From the IMG/VR virus record IMGVR_UViG_3300017782_000062, positions 1 to 39,087 of that record: a DNA stretch of 39,087 nucleotides; one strand, 5' to 3'. Positions 31,015-39,087 of the stretch are shown here, one piece after another. Numbering within the stretch: position 1 is the stretch's first letter; each line of letters begins with the position of its first letter. Made by a program: the position numbers and the translations under genes. Source of the stretch: a virus. The notes under the pieces are model-generated. The model saw only the letters and a list, made by a program, of their open reading frames with translations, searched no databases and was not told where the DNA came from.

Positions 31015-33243
31015 ATGCATAACAACTCTAATTCTAAAGACCCAGAAGTACAATTTACCCACGACCTTTTAAGCCAATACAGTTCTTCTAGAGAAAACTG
31101 GGCAAAACAAGCTGTCGAGGATAACGAATTTCGTAATGGTAAACAATGGACAAAAGAACAGTCTGATGCATTACGAGGTAAAGCACAAGAACCAATTGTA
31201 GTAAATGTAATTTTTTCTGCAGTAGAGCAAGCAAAAGCATTGCTTACTGCTAATAAGCCACGATTTCAGTCAACTGCCAGAGAAACCAGCGATACAGAAG
31301 TTGGTCGTATTTTTTCTGACTTGATGTCCTACGTCTGGGATAATTCCAATGGCAACGTAGAACTCAAGCAAGCTATTGATGACTACTATGTTAAAGGCAT
31401 GGGAGTTATGATGGCATATACAGACCCAGATAAAGACTTTGGTCGTGGTGAAGTTTGTCTTAAATCACTAGACCCACTTGAAGTTTATTTTGACCCTAGC
31501 AGTAAAGACCCTTTTTGCAGAGACTCTGGGCATATTTTAGTAGCAAAATTAATGAGTGAAAATCAATTAATTCAATTTTATCCAGAGTACGAAGAGCAAA
31601 TAAAAAATTCTCAAGAAACTAGTCATATAAATATTACTTCAGAAAGCAGACATAGTTTAAAATCAGAAGACGTTACTTTAAAAAGTAGAATTGCTGGAGA
31701 AGAATTATCAGGAGATAGAGAGCTAGAAATGTTTACAAGGTATACAAAAATACGTATGCCTTATTATAAAATATACGACCCTTATTCAAATCAAGAAAAA
31801 GTATTAAACGAAGAAGAGTATAAAGATTATCAAAATGAACAGATAATTATTTTAACTAACTCTAACGGTGAGCAACAAATATTTACAGATGAAAAAGAAG
31901 TACGAGGTTATGCTCAACTGCACGATAGTGTAGGAGATACATTTCATTTAATGCAAGACCCTGCATCAGGACAAACAGTTCCTATGGCAGGAGAAGAGCA
32001 TCAGGGTTCTATTCCAAACTCTACCAGCCATATAGATATTGCTAGTAAGATGCATTTAATAGAAGAAGAAAAAATATTAGTTAATCAAATTGAAATAACA
32101 AATATTAAACAATGTGTTTCTGTAGGTGATGTAATGTTATATCAATCAGTACTGCCTATAGAAGAGTATCCTATAGTACCAATTATGAATGGGTTTAATC
32201 GTAACCCTTACCCAATGTCAGATGTTAGACTTGTAAAAGGATTGCAAGAGTACATTAATAAAATACGCTCATTAATAATTGCACACGCATCTAGTAGTAC
32301 AAACGTAAAATTATTAATTCCTCGTGGTGCAGTAAACAAGCAGCAAGTAGAACAAGATTGGGGTAGGGCTGGAACAGCGGTTATAGAGTTTGACCCAGAG
32401 TTAGGCAGTCCTGTAGTAGCATCCCCAATTCCTTTGCCAAATGAGTTATATAAAAATGAGGCAGATGCTAAAGCTGATATTGAAAAAATACTTGGTATAT
32501 ACGCTTTAATGCAGGGCGATATGAGTGCTGCACCACAAACTTTTAAAGGAACTGTAGCTTTAGATGAATATGGTCAAAGAAGAATTAAATCTAAAAGAGA
32601 TGATATAGAAGAAGGGTTAAATCAATTAGGTAAAGTAGTATTAGGTTTAATTCAATATGTATATACAGACCAAAAAGTTTTAAGACTAATGCAACCAAAT
32701 AATAAACCTAAAGAAGTTGTAGTAAATAGTCCGCTGTATGATGATATAGGTAATGTAGTAGGCAAGTTAAATGATATTACTGTAGGTAAGTATGATATTA
32801 TCGTAGCATCTGGTTCAACACTACCTAGTAATCGTTGGGCAAGATTTGAGTACTACATGCAATTATACCAAGCTGGTTTAATTGACCAAATAGAATTGTT
32901 AAAACAAACTGATGTTGCAGACATGGAAGGTGTCCTTGAAAGAAATGGACAAATGCAACAGATGCAACAACAAGTACAATCACAATCTGAAGAGATTAAA
33001 AAGCTTAAAGGTGATTTGCAAACTGCACAAAGAGAATCATTACATGATAGAAAACGTGTAGAGGTAAAAGAATTTGAAAAGAAACTTGCTAAAGCAGAAG
33101 CTAAGATAGAAATGGCACAACAATTATATAAGGCTAGATTAGGTGATGAACTTAAATTAGCTAGAAATGATTTATCAAATGCAAGTGAATCTAATCCACA
33201 GCGTAACATGAATGAACGCATATTAAGTTTAGATGAAACATAA
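31015..33243 (+). CDS. Portal protein (P22-like size)
   Basis: 742 residues, close to the P22 portal. The N-terminal block NEFRNGKQWTKEQSDALRG (38-56), a VNVIFSAVEQAKALL helix and LDPLEVYFDP are typical of this portal group. The C-terminal 100 residues form a Gln/Lys/Glu coiled coil (from about 640), the barrel/crown region. Twelve copies should form the DNA entry ring. It follows terL and precedes the scaffold, the standard order. No Shine-Dalgarno sequence is visible before ATG 31015, so the exact start is less certain. Confidence 0.85.
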   Translation: MHNNSNSKDPEVQFTHDLLSQYSSSRENWAKQAVEDNEFRNGKQWTKEQSDALRGKAQEPIVVNVIFSAVEQAKALLTANKPRFQSTARETSDTEVGRIFSDLMSYVWDNSNGNVELKQAIDDYYVKGMGVMMAYTDPDKDFGRGEVCLKSLDPLEVYFDPSSKDPFCRDSGHILVAKLMSENQLIQFYPEYEEQIKNSQETSHINITSESRHSLKSEDVTLKSRIAGEELSGDRELEMFTRYTKIRMPYYKIYDPYSNQEKVLNEEEYKDYQNEQIIILTNSNGEQQIFTDEKEVRGYAQLHDSVGDTFHLMQDPASGQTVPMAGEEHQGSIPNSTSHIDIASKMHLIEEEKILVNQIEITNIKQCVSVGDVMLYQSVLPIEEYPIVPIMNGFNRNPYPMSDVRLVKGLQEYINKIRSLIIAHASSSTNVKLLIPRGAVNKQQVEQDWGRAGTAVIEFDPELGSPVVASPIPLPNELYKNEADAKADIEKILGIYALMQGDMSAAPQTFKGTVALDEYGQRRIKSKRDDIEEGLNQLGKVVLGLIQYVYTDQKVLRLMQPNNKPKEVVVNSPLYDDIGNVVGKLNDITVGKYDIIVASGSTLPSNRWARFEYYMQLYQAGLIDQIELLKQTDVADMEGVLERNGQMQQMQQQVQSQSEEIKKLKGDLQTAQRESLHDRKRVEVKEFEKKLAKAEAKIEMAQQLYKARLGDELKLARNDLSNASESNPQRNMNERILSLDET

Positions 33244-33316
33244 AGAATTGAGGAAGCGGTTGCTGGAATTAACCAAATCGCAAAAAAGGAAAAGAGTATG
33301 GAAAATTTGGAAGTAG
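33233..33316 (+). CDS. 27-residue highly basic peptide between portal and scaffold
   Basis: An ATG at 33233 opens a frame that spans the 54-nt gap and ends at TAG 33314-33316, overlapping both neighbours. The product (MKHKELRKRLLELTKSQKRK and following) is almost entirely Lys/Arg/Leu. It might only be a coupling ORF that leads ribosomes to the scaffold start. Low certainty because of its size. Confidence 0.3.
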   Translation: MKHKELRKRLLELTKSQKRKRVWKIWK

Positions 33317-34200
33317 TTGATGCTGGTACTGCACCCGCAGGTAACGTAGAAATGTTTCAAGGAGAGTTGTCTGCAGAGGCACCTCAAGTTGAATCAGTTC
33401 CTAACGTTGACCTAAACCCTGTTACAGGGCAAGAGGTTGCAGAACCAATTAGCCAAACCACAGAAAACAGTGTTGACCAAAAAGGAGACACTGATAGGTA
33501 TGAGTACTGGCAGTCACAGGCTGATAAAGCCAAGAGTGAGTTGTCTGGGCTTAGAGAAGAACTGGAGTATTATAAAAATGGTCTACAACCTGTAGAACAA
33601 ATGATACGTCAAAATCCAGAGGTTCTCCAAAGTTTAGAAACCAAGCTCTCCAACGGACAACCTGTAGGACAAACCCAAATGGGAGTTCAACAGCCTTCGT
33701 TGAAGGAGCCAACAGAACCTGAAAAACCAGTTAATTACAATGAAGTCGATGCTTATAACGACCCAGAATCAAAGTCGTTTCAGTATCGAATGGCTAAAGA
33801 AAGCTATAGAGATGACTATCTTGGTTATCTAAAAGGTGTTGATTCACAGCGTCAATCTGATATGCAAGCAGCGTATCAAAGACAAGCTGCTGCTCAACAA
33901 GAAGAGTCTATGAGGCAACAAGCATATAGTCATGCTGTTAATTCATATGGCTGGGATAATCAAAAAGCAGGTCAGTTCATTCAATGGGCTTCTGCTCCTG
34001 ATAATCTATCTATGGATAATTTAGCTAAGTTATTTGAATTAAGAACAAATGCGAACCCAGTAGTGCAACAAAAAACACAAGAAATGCAAAATCAAGCTCA
34101 AAGGTTATCGGTACCTAAAGACCCTTCTGTAATTACAGGAAAGTCTGAACAGCCAAGAACTGAAGAGCAGTCATTTAGTGATGCATTACTAGGACGCTAA
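33298..34200 (+). CDS. Capsid scaffold protein
   Basis: 300 residues, acidic N-terminus and a long Gln/Ala-rich helical body (DRYEYWQSQADKAKSELSGL; MQAAYQRQAAAQQEESMRQQ). There is no globular domain. This composition, the size and the position between portal and major capsid protein identify a scaffold that directs prohead assembly and then leaves. AAGGAAAAGAGT precedes the ATG. Confidence 0.8.
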   Translation: MENLEVVDAGTAPAGNVEMFQGELSAEAPQVESVPNVDLNPVTGQEVAEPISQTTENSVDQKGDTDRYEYWQSQADKAKSELSGLREELEYYKNGLQPVEQMIRQNPEVLQSLETKLSNGQPVGQTQMGVQQPSLKEPTEPEKPVNYNEVDAYNDPESKSFQYRMAKESYRDDYLGYLKGVDSQRQSDMQAAYQRQAAAQQEESMRQQAYSHAVNSYGWDNQKAGQFIQWASAPDNLSMDNLAKLFELRTNANPVVQQKTQEMQNQAQRLSVPKDPSVITGKSEQPRTEEQSFSDALLGR

Positions 34201-34215
34201 TAAAAGGAGTCATAA

Positions 34216-35526
34216 ATGGCTGCAACAACAAAAAGCCTTGGTGCTAGTGGAGTTATCTTTGATGAAAGACGAGATTTTCATGTAGACCCACAAGTTACTA
34301 AGGAATTATGGACTGATGTTGCTCCTTTTACTACAATGGTTAGTAATCAGGAAATGCGTTCAGTACCAGACCCTATATTCAAAATGTTTGAACATAGGAA
34401 CCCTTGGGTAAAGCAAGAGTTTCAAGCTGCAGAAGGAGCTACATTAGATAATAATGATGCTGGAGATTCTTTAGAAGTTGATGGTATTTATAATCTATCA
34501 TCTTCACCAGATTCTTCTTGGATTGGGTTAACTTGTGAAATATGGGATGTAACTAAAACAACTAACAGGGGTATTGCAATTATTACAGCTATACCAGAAG
34601 CTAATCACATTACTGTAAAAGCATTAAGTGCTATTTCAGTTTCTAATGATGACTATTTTTGTGTAGTTGGTAATGCACATGGTGAAGGTAGTTCTGCGCC
34701 AGATGCTTGGGCTGATGAACTTTCAGTTGTTCACAATTCTACTCAGATTTTTAAAACTCCCCTACAAGTAACAGGTACGCTTCAAGCTGCTGTTTTAAAA
34801 GGTGAGTCATCTGAGTTAGCAAGATTGCGTAGGCAGAAAGCACAAGAACACAAAATGCAAAAAGAAAAAGCTTTTCTTTTTGGTAAAAGAATGGGTGGTA
34901 CAGATTTAGCTGATGCTAGAGATGGTGCTACTGGAGAATCTTTTACAGATAGTGGAAGGACAGATACAGCTGGAAATCTTATAAGAACTACTTATGGGAT
35001 TGTAAGTGCTATAGAAAATTACGGTTCTTCAGATGCGACTAAAGATTATGAAAATATCTTTACTGTTTCTGAAGCTAGTTATTCTTATGGTAACTTTGTA
35101 GATGATATGGAAAAAGTATTTCAGTATGTACCAGAAGCAGGTGTTAAACGTGCTTTTGTAGGTGCTGGTGCTTTAGGATACTGGTCTAAAATGGCTGGTG
35201 ATTCTGGATTGTCTGGAAATTCTGGATGGAGTGTTAACCTTGGTGACATGAAGCGTGATTCATTAGGCTTTAACTATAGAGTACTTGAAACACCTCATGG
35301 CATGTTACAGTTAATTCCAACTCCAGCATTGCGTAATCAGTATAATAAGTACATGGTTGTAGTCTCTGATGAGAATCTATTCCATGCACAATACAGACCA
35401 GCAATGTATCAGGCTAATATTAAAACTGACAATGCCTTTGATGGTGTTAAAGACCAATATATGTCTGATGAAGGACTTGGTATACAGCTAATTGAGAGTC
35501 ATTCTCTGTTTAAAATCACAGCGTAA
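34216..35526 (+). CDS. Major capsid protein
   Basis: 436 residues following the scaffold, with a strong AAAAGGAGT ribosome-binding site. The N-terminus (DPQVTKELWTDVAPFTTMVS) and a central LKGESSELARLRRQKAQEHK helix fit HK97-fold capsid proteins of the SU10-like type. Residues about 85-150 look like an inserted beta domain (IWDVTKTTNRGIAIITAIPE). It forms the icosahedral shell. The call rests on gene order, length and general pattern rather than a diagnostic motif. Confidence 0.85.
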   Translation: MAATTKSLGASGVIFDERRDFHVDPQVTKELWTDVAPFTTMVSNQEMRSVPDPIFKMFEHRNPWVKQEFQAAEGATLDNNDAGDSLEVDGIYNLSSSPDSSWIGLTCEIWDVTKTTNRGIAIITAIPEANHITVKALSAISVSNDDYFCVVGNAHGEGSSAPDAWADELSVVHNSTQIFKTPLQVTGTLQAAVLKGESSELARLRRQKAQEHKMQKEKAFLFGKRMGGTDLADARDGATGESFTDSGRTDTAGNLIRTTYGIVSAIENYGSSDATKDYENIFTVSEASYSYGNFVDDMEKVFQYVPEAGVKRAFVGAGALGYWSKMAGDSGLSGNSGWSVNLGDMKRDSLGFNYRVLETPHGMLQLIPTPALRNQYNKYMVVVSDENLFHAQYRPAMYQANIKTDNAFDGVKDQYMSDEGLGIQLIESHSLFKITA

Positions 35527-35537
35527 GGAGGCTAATT

Positions 35538-35951
35538 ATGGCTAGACCTTATTTAGGTGGTTCAACAGCAGGAATAAAAGCTGTAAGTGCTAACGTTACA
35601 TTAGCTCCTGCAGATTCTGGTAAAAAAATAGTAGTTAATGCAAGTTCCGCAGGGAACTTCACAATTACTTTACCAGCAACAGCATCTAGCAAAGGATATG
35701 AATATGATATAGTTGTTGGAGTAGCAAGTAACGCTGCTTCAGAGGTATTGATTACTTCAGATTCAAATATTGTTGGTGGTGTAATATTAAATGGTTCAGG
35801 AGTAGTTACCGCAATAACATCTGGTGCAAGCAGAGGATTTGGTGATGCTTCAGATGCTGGTTCACGTATGCATATAGTATGTGATGGTTCAAAGTGGATT
35901 ATCTTAAATGCAAATAGTGACGTAGCGTTTGTTACTGCTTTTACTAGTTAA
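35538..35951 (+). CDS. Capsid decoration or head-fibre-like protein
   Basis: 137 residues, Ala/Ser/Gly/Val-rich and beta-structured. The pattern LAPADSGKKIVVNASSAG-NFTITLPA is one I recognise from phage decoration and fibre domains. AAGGAGG precedes the ATG 12 nt after the capsid gene, so high expression is expected. It probably binds the capsid surface; a minor tail role is the alternative. Confidence 0.6.
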   Translation: MARPYLGGSTAGIKAVSANVTLAPADSGKKIVVNASSAGNFTITLPATASSKGYEYDIVVGVASNAASEVLITSDSNIVGGVILNGSGVVTAITSGASRGFGDASDAGSRMHIVCDGSKWIILNANSDVAFVTAFTS

Positions 35952-35965
35952 TAGAAAATAAAAGA

Positions 35966-35988
35966 AGGAGGGGCATAAAGCCCCTCCT
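35966..35988 (+). terminator. Strong GC-rich hairpin after the decoration gene
   Basis: AGGAGGGGC (35966-35974) and GCCCCTCCT (35980-35988) pair perfectly around ATAAA, 15 nt past the stop. The U-run is poor (CTATGG follows), so it may be a partial terminator or a transcript-stabilising end that sets high capsid expression relative to downstream genes. Confidence 0.6.
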
Positions 35989-36001
35989 CTATGGAAAAAT
36001 T

Positions 36002-36100
36002 ATGAAAAAAAAGAAAATGGTAAAAAAGAAAGCGGTCAAACCGAGTAAAAAAAAAGACCCAATTATGGACGCTCTAAAAAAGCCTATTAAAATTTTATAA
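36002..36100 (+). CDS. 32-residue Lys-rich micro-protein
   Basis: ATG at 36002 with GGAAAAATT upstream; TAA at 36098-36100. About half the residues are lysine (MKKKKMVKKKAVKPSKKK). It could bind DNA inside the capsid. It might also be a chance frame in an A-rich stretch. The 75 nt after it hold a GGGGG/CCCCC pairing (36107-36111 region with 36155-36160 region) and no further gene. Confidence 0.4.
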   Translation: MKKKKMVKKKAVKPSKKKDPIMDALKKPIKIL

Positions 36101-36175
36101 AAAAATGGGGGTCTAAGACAAGCGGAAGTTCGTGAAACTAAAGTGTATCAAGGTCCCCCTAAACTTTAAATAAAT

Positions 36176-37285
36176 ATGTATCAAACATTTGCAACAAGAA
36201 TAGTATCATTAGTAGGAGACGCAATTACTGCTGATTCAATAGACCAAAACGCATTTACTGAATGGCTAACTGAAGAAGCTATGAATGCTATTGACATTAT
36301 GAATCCAGAAATGCTTATATCAGCATCTTCTACACATAGATTAACAGAGTCAGAACACTTTAATGATGTTGGTAAAGATGTAAATGCTACTGTTGATAAT
36401 GAAGCAACTGTTTTTGTTTTAACTGGTTCTGCTAATAGTTTTTTAAAAGTAGGTTCTATTGTTGCATTTAAAAACGGTGTTGTTTTACAACCTGAAAGAG
36501 TTAAAGTTGTTTCTGTTTCTAGTAATACTATTACAATCATAAGAGGCGTAAATGGAACAACTGCATCTCAAATATCAAGCGGATGGAATGTTTTTGTTGT
36601 TCATGAGAAAAAATTTGACACTAGAAAATTTAAATTATTAGAAGTTAATCGAGATGGATACAATGCTAAAATTATTCCAAGTGGTTTAGTTCAGCAATCT
36701 AATGACCCAAATTCTATTCATTTTGCTACAAAAAGAAGCCCTTCATATTTTATAAAAAGCGGAAATATACATATTAGGCCTTTAATAAATGGATATGAGC
36801 AAGGTGAAATAATAGGATTGACTTATCCTGTAGTTAAACACAATATGAAATCAACTACTGACCTTCCTATTCAAGCTGAGGACTTTATTGTTACAGGTGC
36901 TGCAAGAAAATATTTAGTTAGGTCTATGTATGAAGAGTTTGCTCAATTACCTGCTGGTATTACAAAACCTACAATAGCGGGTACAGCAGAAGAACTTACA
37001 AATACTTTAAGTACAGGTAATTCTAAAACAGATTTTAGTGATTGGTTTGAAGTTGCGGGTGATATGATACAGACAGATGAAGATGTTGAATTAGCGTCTG
37101 CTCAATTGCAAAAAATTGGTACGTACATACAAACTCATCAAGAAGAATTGTCTGCAAAAAACACAGTGTTTTCAAGTGCATTGCAACGAGCATCTACTAA
37201 ATACAATTGGTTTATAGCACAGTATGATAAACTTACTCAAATGTATAATGAAAAAGCACAAATACTGAGAGGTGTACAAGCATGA
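36176..37285 (+). CDS. Structural protein, head-tail module
   Basis: 369 residues. Residues about 70-130 form a beta-rich segment (FKNGVVLQPERVKVVSVSSN, then IIRGVNGTTASQISSGW) like the inserted domains of phage capsid and tail proteins. The C-terminal 80 residues are helical. Its place between decoration and connector genes suggests a minor capsid or connector protein. No Shine-Dalgarno sequence is visible before the ATG. It ends in an ATGA overlap with the next gene. Confidence 0.55.
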   Translation: MYQTFATRIVSLVGDAITADSIDQNAFTEWLTEEAMNAIDIMNPEMLISASSTHRLTESEHFNDVGKDVNATVDNEATVFVLTGSANSFLKVGSIVAFKNGVVLQPERVKVVSVSSNTITIIRGVNGTTASQISSGWNVFVVHEKKFDTRKFKLLEVNRDGYNAKIIPSGLVQQSNDPNSIHFATKRSPSYFIKSGNIHIRPLINGYEQGEIIGLTYPVVKHNMKSTTDLPIQAEDFIVTGAARKYLVRSMYEEFAQLPAGITKPTIAGTAEELTNTLSTGNSKTDFSDWFEVAGDMIQTDEDVELASAQLQKIGTYIQTHQEELSAKNTVFSSALQRASTKYNWFIAQYDKLTQMYNEKAQILRGVQA

Positions 37286-37545
37286 CACAAGCACAAATGA
37301 TTGAAATTATACGCATGCATCATCCAGATATGGGAGAAACTGAAGCAAGACTATATTTAAATAAAGCATTAAAAGAATTTTGTAGAGAAACAGAAATATT
37401 ATCAGGTACTACAACATTTAATACAGTTGTAGACACACGTTATTATAGTATCGATTCTAATGTTATTAAAATAAACAGAGTTGATATAAATGATTATGAA
37501 ATAAGTAGATTATCAGGATTACCAGAGAAAACAGATGGCAGTTAA
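37282..37545 (+). CDS. Head-tail connector/adaptor-like protein
   Basis: 87 residues. A helical N-terminus (ARLYLNKALKEFCRETEILS) followed by beta strands (DTRYYSIDSNVIKINRVDI) is the pattern of small phage adaptors that dock under the portal. It overlaps both neighbours. The assignment is by pattern and position. Confidence 0.55.
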   Translation: MTQAQMIEIIRMHHPDMGETEARLYLNKALKEFCRETEILSGTTTFNTVVDTRYYSIDSNVIKINRVDINDYEISRLSGLPEKTDGS

Positions 37546-37927
37546 AACAGCAGCACAAAACCATGCGTGGTTTATAAAAGATAATAAAATAGGCATAGTA
37601 AAAACTTCTAGTACAACTAATACTAGCGTTACTTCTCCTTCTACTGTAGATACAGTAACATTGCATTTTACTAAACGAGATGAAGATTTTATTTCTAGTG
37701 ATACAGGAACAGGCATTGGAATGAAAGAAAGTCCAGCAATACCAGCAGAGTTTCATGAAACATTAACACATTATGCCGTAGCAAGAGGTTATGAAAAAAG
37801 ACCTGATATGATAAACAATGCTATATATTTTAGAAATTTATGGCAACAAGAATTAAATAAAGCAAAAAAAGAATCTGATATAAATAAAGATGGTACTTCT
37901 TATTTTATTAGAGGATATGATTTTTAA
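37535..37927 (+). CDS. Head-tail connector-like protein, second part of module
   Basis: 130 residues with beta strands first (IGIVKTSSTT, TVTLHFTKRD), then AIPAEFHETLTHYAVARGYE and a charged helix. This second half resembles the C-terminal part of phage adaptor proteins. It overlaps the preceding gene by 11 nt in a different frame, so the two may be one ancestral adaptor split in two. Confidence 0.5.
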   Translation: MAVKTAAQNHAWFIKDNKIGIVKTSSTTNTSVTSPSTVDTVTLHFTKRDEDFISSDTGTGIGMKESPAIPAEFHETLTHYAVARGYEKRPDMINNAIYFRNLWQQELNKAKKESDINKDGTSYFIRGYDF

Positions 37928-37983
37928 CCAATATGACCATGAGACAAGTCACGCTCGGTAAGTCATAAGCAAGGAGAAACAAG

Positions 37984-38283
37984 ATGGCATTACATAAATA
38001 TTCAGTCAATGAATCAAACAACATTGGATTAGGACAAGCAGGTTCTATATTAGAAACAGGAGTTACTGCTGTATCAGGAAAAGAAATAGTAGCTATTACA
38101 TTTCTAGAAGATGCAGTATTTAGTCTTCTTACGCCTGAGAGTGGGACTAGTTTATACATAGGAAACTCTAACAATAATGGAGATAGTACAGCTAGTGTTA
38201 CGTTTCCACAAGGAGTTACAATTTTTGGTCGTTGGTCTGCTTTTACTTTAGCAAGCGGTTCAGTAGTAGCATACTTAGGCTAG
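37984..38283 (+). CDS. Small beta-rich virion protein
   Basis: 99 residues of alternating Gly/Ser/Thr and hydrophobics (TGVTAVSGKEIVAITFLEDA; VTIFGRWSAFTLASGSVVAY). This is typical of phage decoration or fibre-associated proteins. AAGGAGAAACAAG precedes the ATG. Role not proven. Confidence 0.55.
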   Translation: MALHKYSVNESNNIGLGQAGSILETGVTAVSGKEIVAITFLEDAVFSLLTPESGTSLYIGNSNNNGDSTASVTFPQGVTIFGRWSAFTLASGSVVAYLG

Positions 38284-38287
38284 ATTA

Positions 38288-39087
38288 ATGCTTGGATTAG
38301 CAGCAAGCCTAGCTAAAGGGGGTGCATCCCTTTTAACATTCGTCAAGGACAACCTTAAATTATACCTCGATTTCAAATCAAGTAGGTCAGACACACTTGC
38401 ATTCCCATCAGAGGGTTCGACAGAGTTTGGTGGTGTTGACAGCAATTATATAACAACTTCAGATAGTGTTGATTTTGATTTTAGCACAGGAGATTTTTCT
38501 GTTTCATTTTGGTTTAATGTAGATGAAAATAATAATTGGAATTGGGCAATAAGTAGACAAAATAGTAGTGCTAATGAAGATGTGTGGAGAGCTGGAATTA
38601 ATAATAGTGGTAAAATTATATGCAGAGACATAGCTGGAAGCGATGATGCTGTTGGTGCAACAACTGTGTCTATCGGAACTTGGTATCACTACACAGCAGT
38701 AAGAAACAATGGAACTTTAAAAGTTTACCTTAATGGTTCAGAAGATGGTACTGTTGCATCGAGTGGTGACCTTGATAGTGATAAAGGAATTAAAATAGGA
38801 GGTTGGCACGGTTCTGGAGACTATTGGGATGGGCAACTTGCTAATGTAGCAGTTTGGTCAAGAGCCTTATCCCCCGAAGAAGTACAATCCGTTATGAACA
38901 AGTCTTACAGTCAGTTAGGCTCTGTAGAAAAAACAAGTTTAGTTAGTTGGTGGGCATTAGATAATGCAGTATTAGGAAGCGAATTAATTACGGATGGCGA
39001 TTTTTCAAGTTCAGATAATTGGGCAGATATAACTGGATGGACTATTGATACAGCACAACAAAAAGCAATATATGTTCCCCCTGAAGG
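38288..39087 (+). CDS. LamG/concanavalin-like domain protein (3' end outside window)
   Basis: The frame opens at ATG 38288 and stays open to the window edge (266 codons). After a short N-terminus, residues about 40-220 form a LamG-like jelly roll: FSTGDFSVSFWFNVDE, then GTWYHYTAVRNNGTLKVYLN, and DGQLANVAVWSRALSPEEV. This family binds glycans. In a phage structural operon it suggests a receptor-binding or capsid-surface adhesin. A second region begins near residue 235 (LGSELITDGDFSSSDNW), typical of repeat carbohydrate-binding modules. Confidence 0.8.
   Translation, partial: MLGLAASLAKGGASLLTFVKDNLKLYLDFKSSRSDTLAFPSEGSTEFGGVDSNYITTSDSVDFDFSTGDFSVSFWFNVDENNNWNWAISRQNSSANEDVWRAGINNSGKIICRDIAGSDDAVGATTVSIGTWYHYTAVRNNGTLKVYLNGSEDGTVASSGDLDSDKGIKIGGWHGSGDYWDGQLANVAVWSRALSPEEVQSVMNKSYSQLGSVEKTSLVSWWALDNAVLGSELITDGDFSSSDNWADITGWTIDTAQQKAIYVPPE

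Noticed and set aside
32853-33221. 122-residue Cys-rich minus-strand frame opposite the portal C-terminus
   Set aside because: It is the reverse reading of the Gln-rich coiled coil of the portal, which gives artificial Cys/Ser runs; no ribosome-binding site.
37933-37968. 11-codon frame (MTMRQVTLGKS) in the gap before 37984
   Set aside because: Too short to support from sequence alone, though its stop is close to the next ribosome-binding site.
1-39087. CRISPR array, insertion sequence, integrase or attachment site
   Set aside because: No regularly spaced repeats of the right length, no transposase or recombinase domains, and no tRNA-like attachment sequence were seen.

Overview
The window is almost entirely one AT-rich (roughly 30-35% GC by eye) tailed dsDNA phage genome, probably a short-tailed (podovirus-like) virus. 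It carries a large terminase subunit, a P22-sized portal, scaffold, major capsid protein, nozzle/stabilisation-type tail protein, several Gln/Ala-rich ejection-type proteins and an M15 endolysin. No integrase, tRNA gene, DNA polymerase or T7-type RNA polymerase was seen. The small basic protein at 160-426 belongs to a type I associate with marine phages, so an aquatic AT-rich host is a reasonable guess, but no gene fixes the host.

Layout. (1) 1-16989, plus strand: a run of tiny genes with a holin-like membrane protein, an M15 peptidase and a metallophosphoesterase. These lead into a tail/ejection module that ends in a giant 2859-residue protein and a small HExxH protein. (2) 17137-25441, minus strand: a tightly overlapping replication/recombination operon. 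It holds DUF932, an ERF-family annealing protein, a likely ssDNA-binding protein, a PrimPol-type primase fused to a RecA/DnaB-like helicase, a Hjc-like resolvase, a MazG-like fragment, a histone-fold-like small protein and many small unknown proteins. (3) 25442-28111, minus-strand accessory/early region: four small genes in short units, several apparently with their own promoter-like motif and terminator-like hairpin, plus an ORF-free stretch of about 800 nt packed with long-range complementary helices. (4) 28112-39087, plus strand: small and large terminase, portal, scaffold, capsid, decoration-like protein, head-tail connector proteins and a LamG-domain protein cut by the window end.

Three observations stand out. 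First, the giant virion-type protein contains residues matching the two double-psi beta-barrel active-site regions of multisubunit/YonO/crAss-like RNA polymerases: an R-x-P followed about 39 residues later by GADKDAD, and an upstream D-x-DGG...K...K region. This suggests an RNA polymerase carried in the virion. Second, a repeated promoter-like motif (TAATCCTTTATCTCTGG and variants, minus strand) sits 26-47 nt upstream of four minus-strand genes. Third, the same motif also sits about 8 nt upstream of the ORF-free structured region, which therefore looks like a large noncoding RNA (806 nt, many helices, a GNRA-capped hairpin and a predicted pseudoknot), in the size range of the GOLLD and ROOL phage RNAs. 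A testable model is that the injected polymerase uses this motif to make the early small genes, the large RNA and the replication operon.

All functional calls come from reading the sequence by eye. No database search, folding program or alignment was run.
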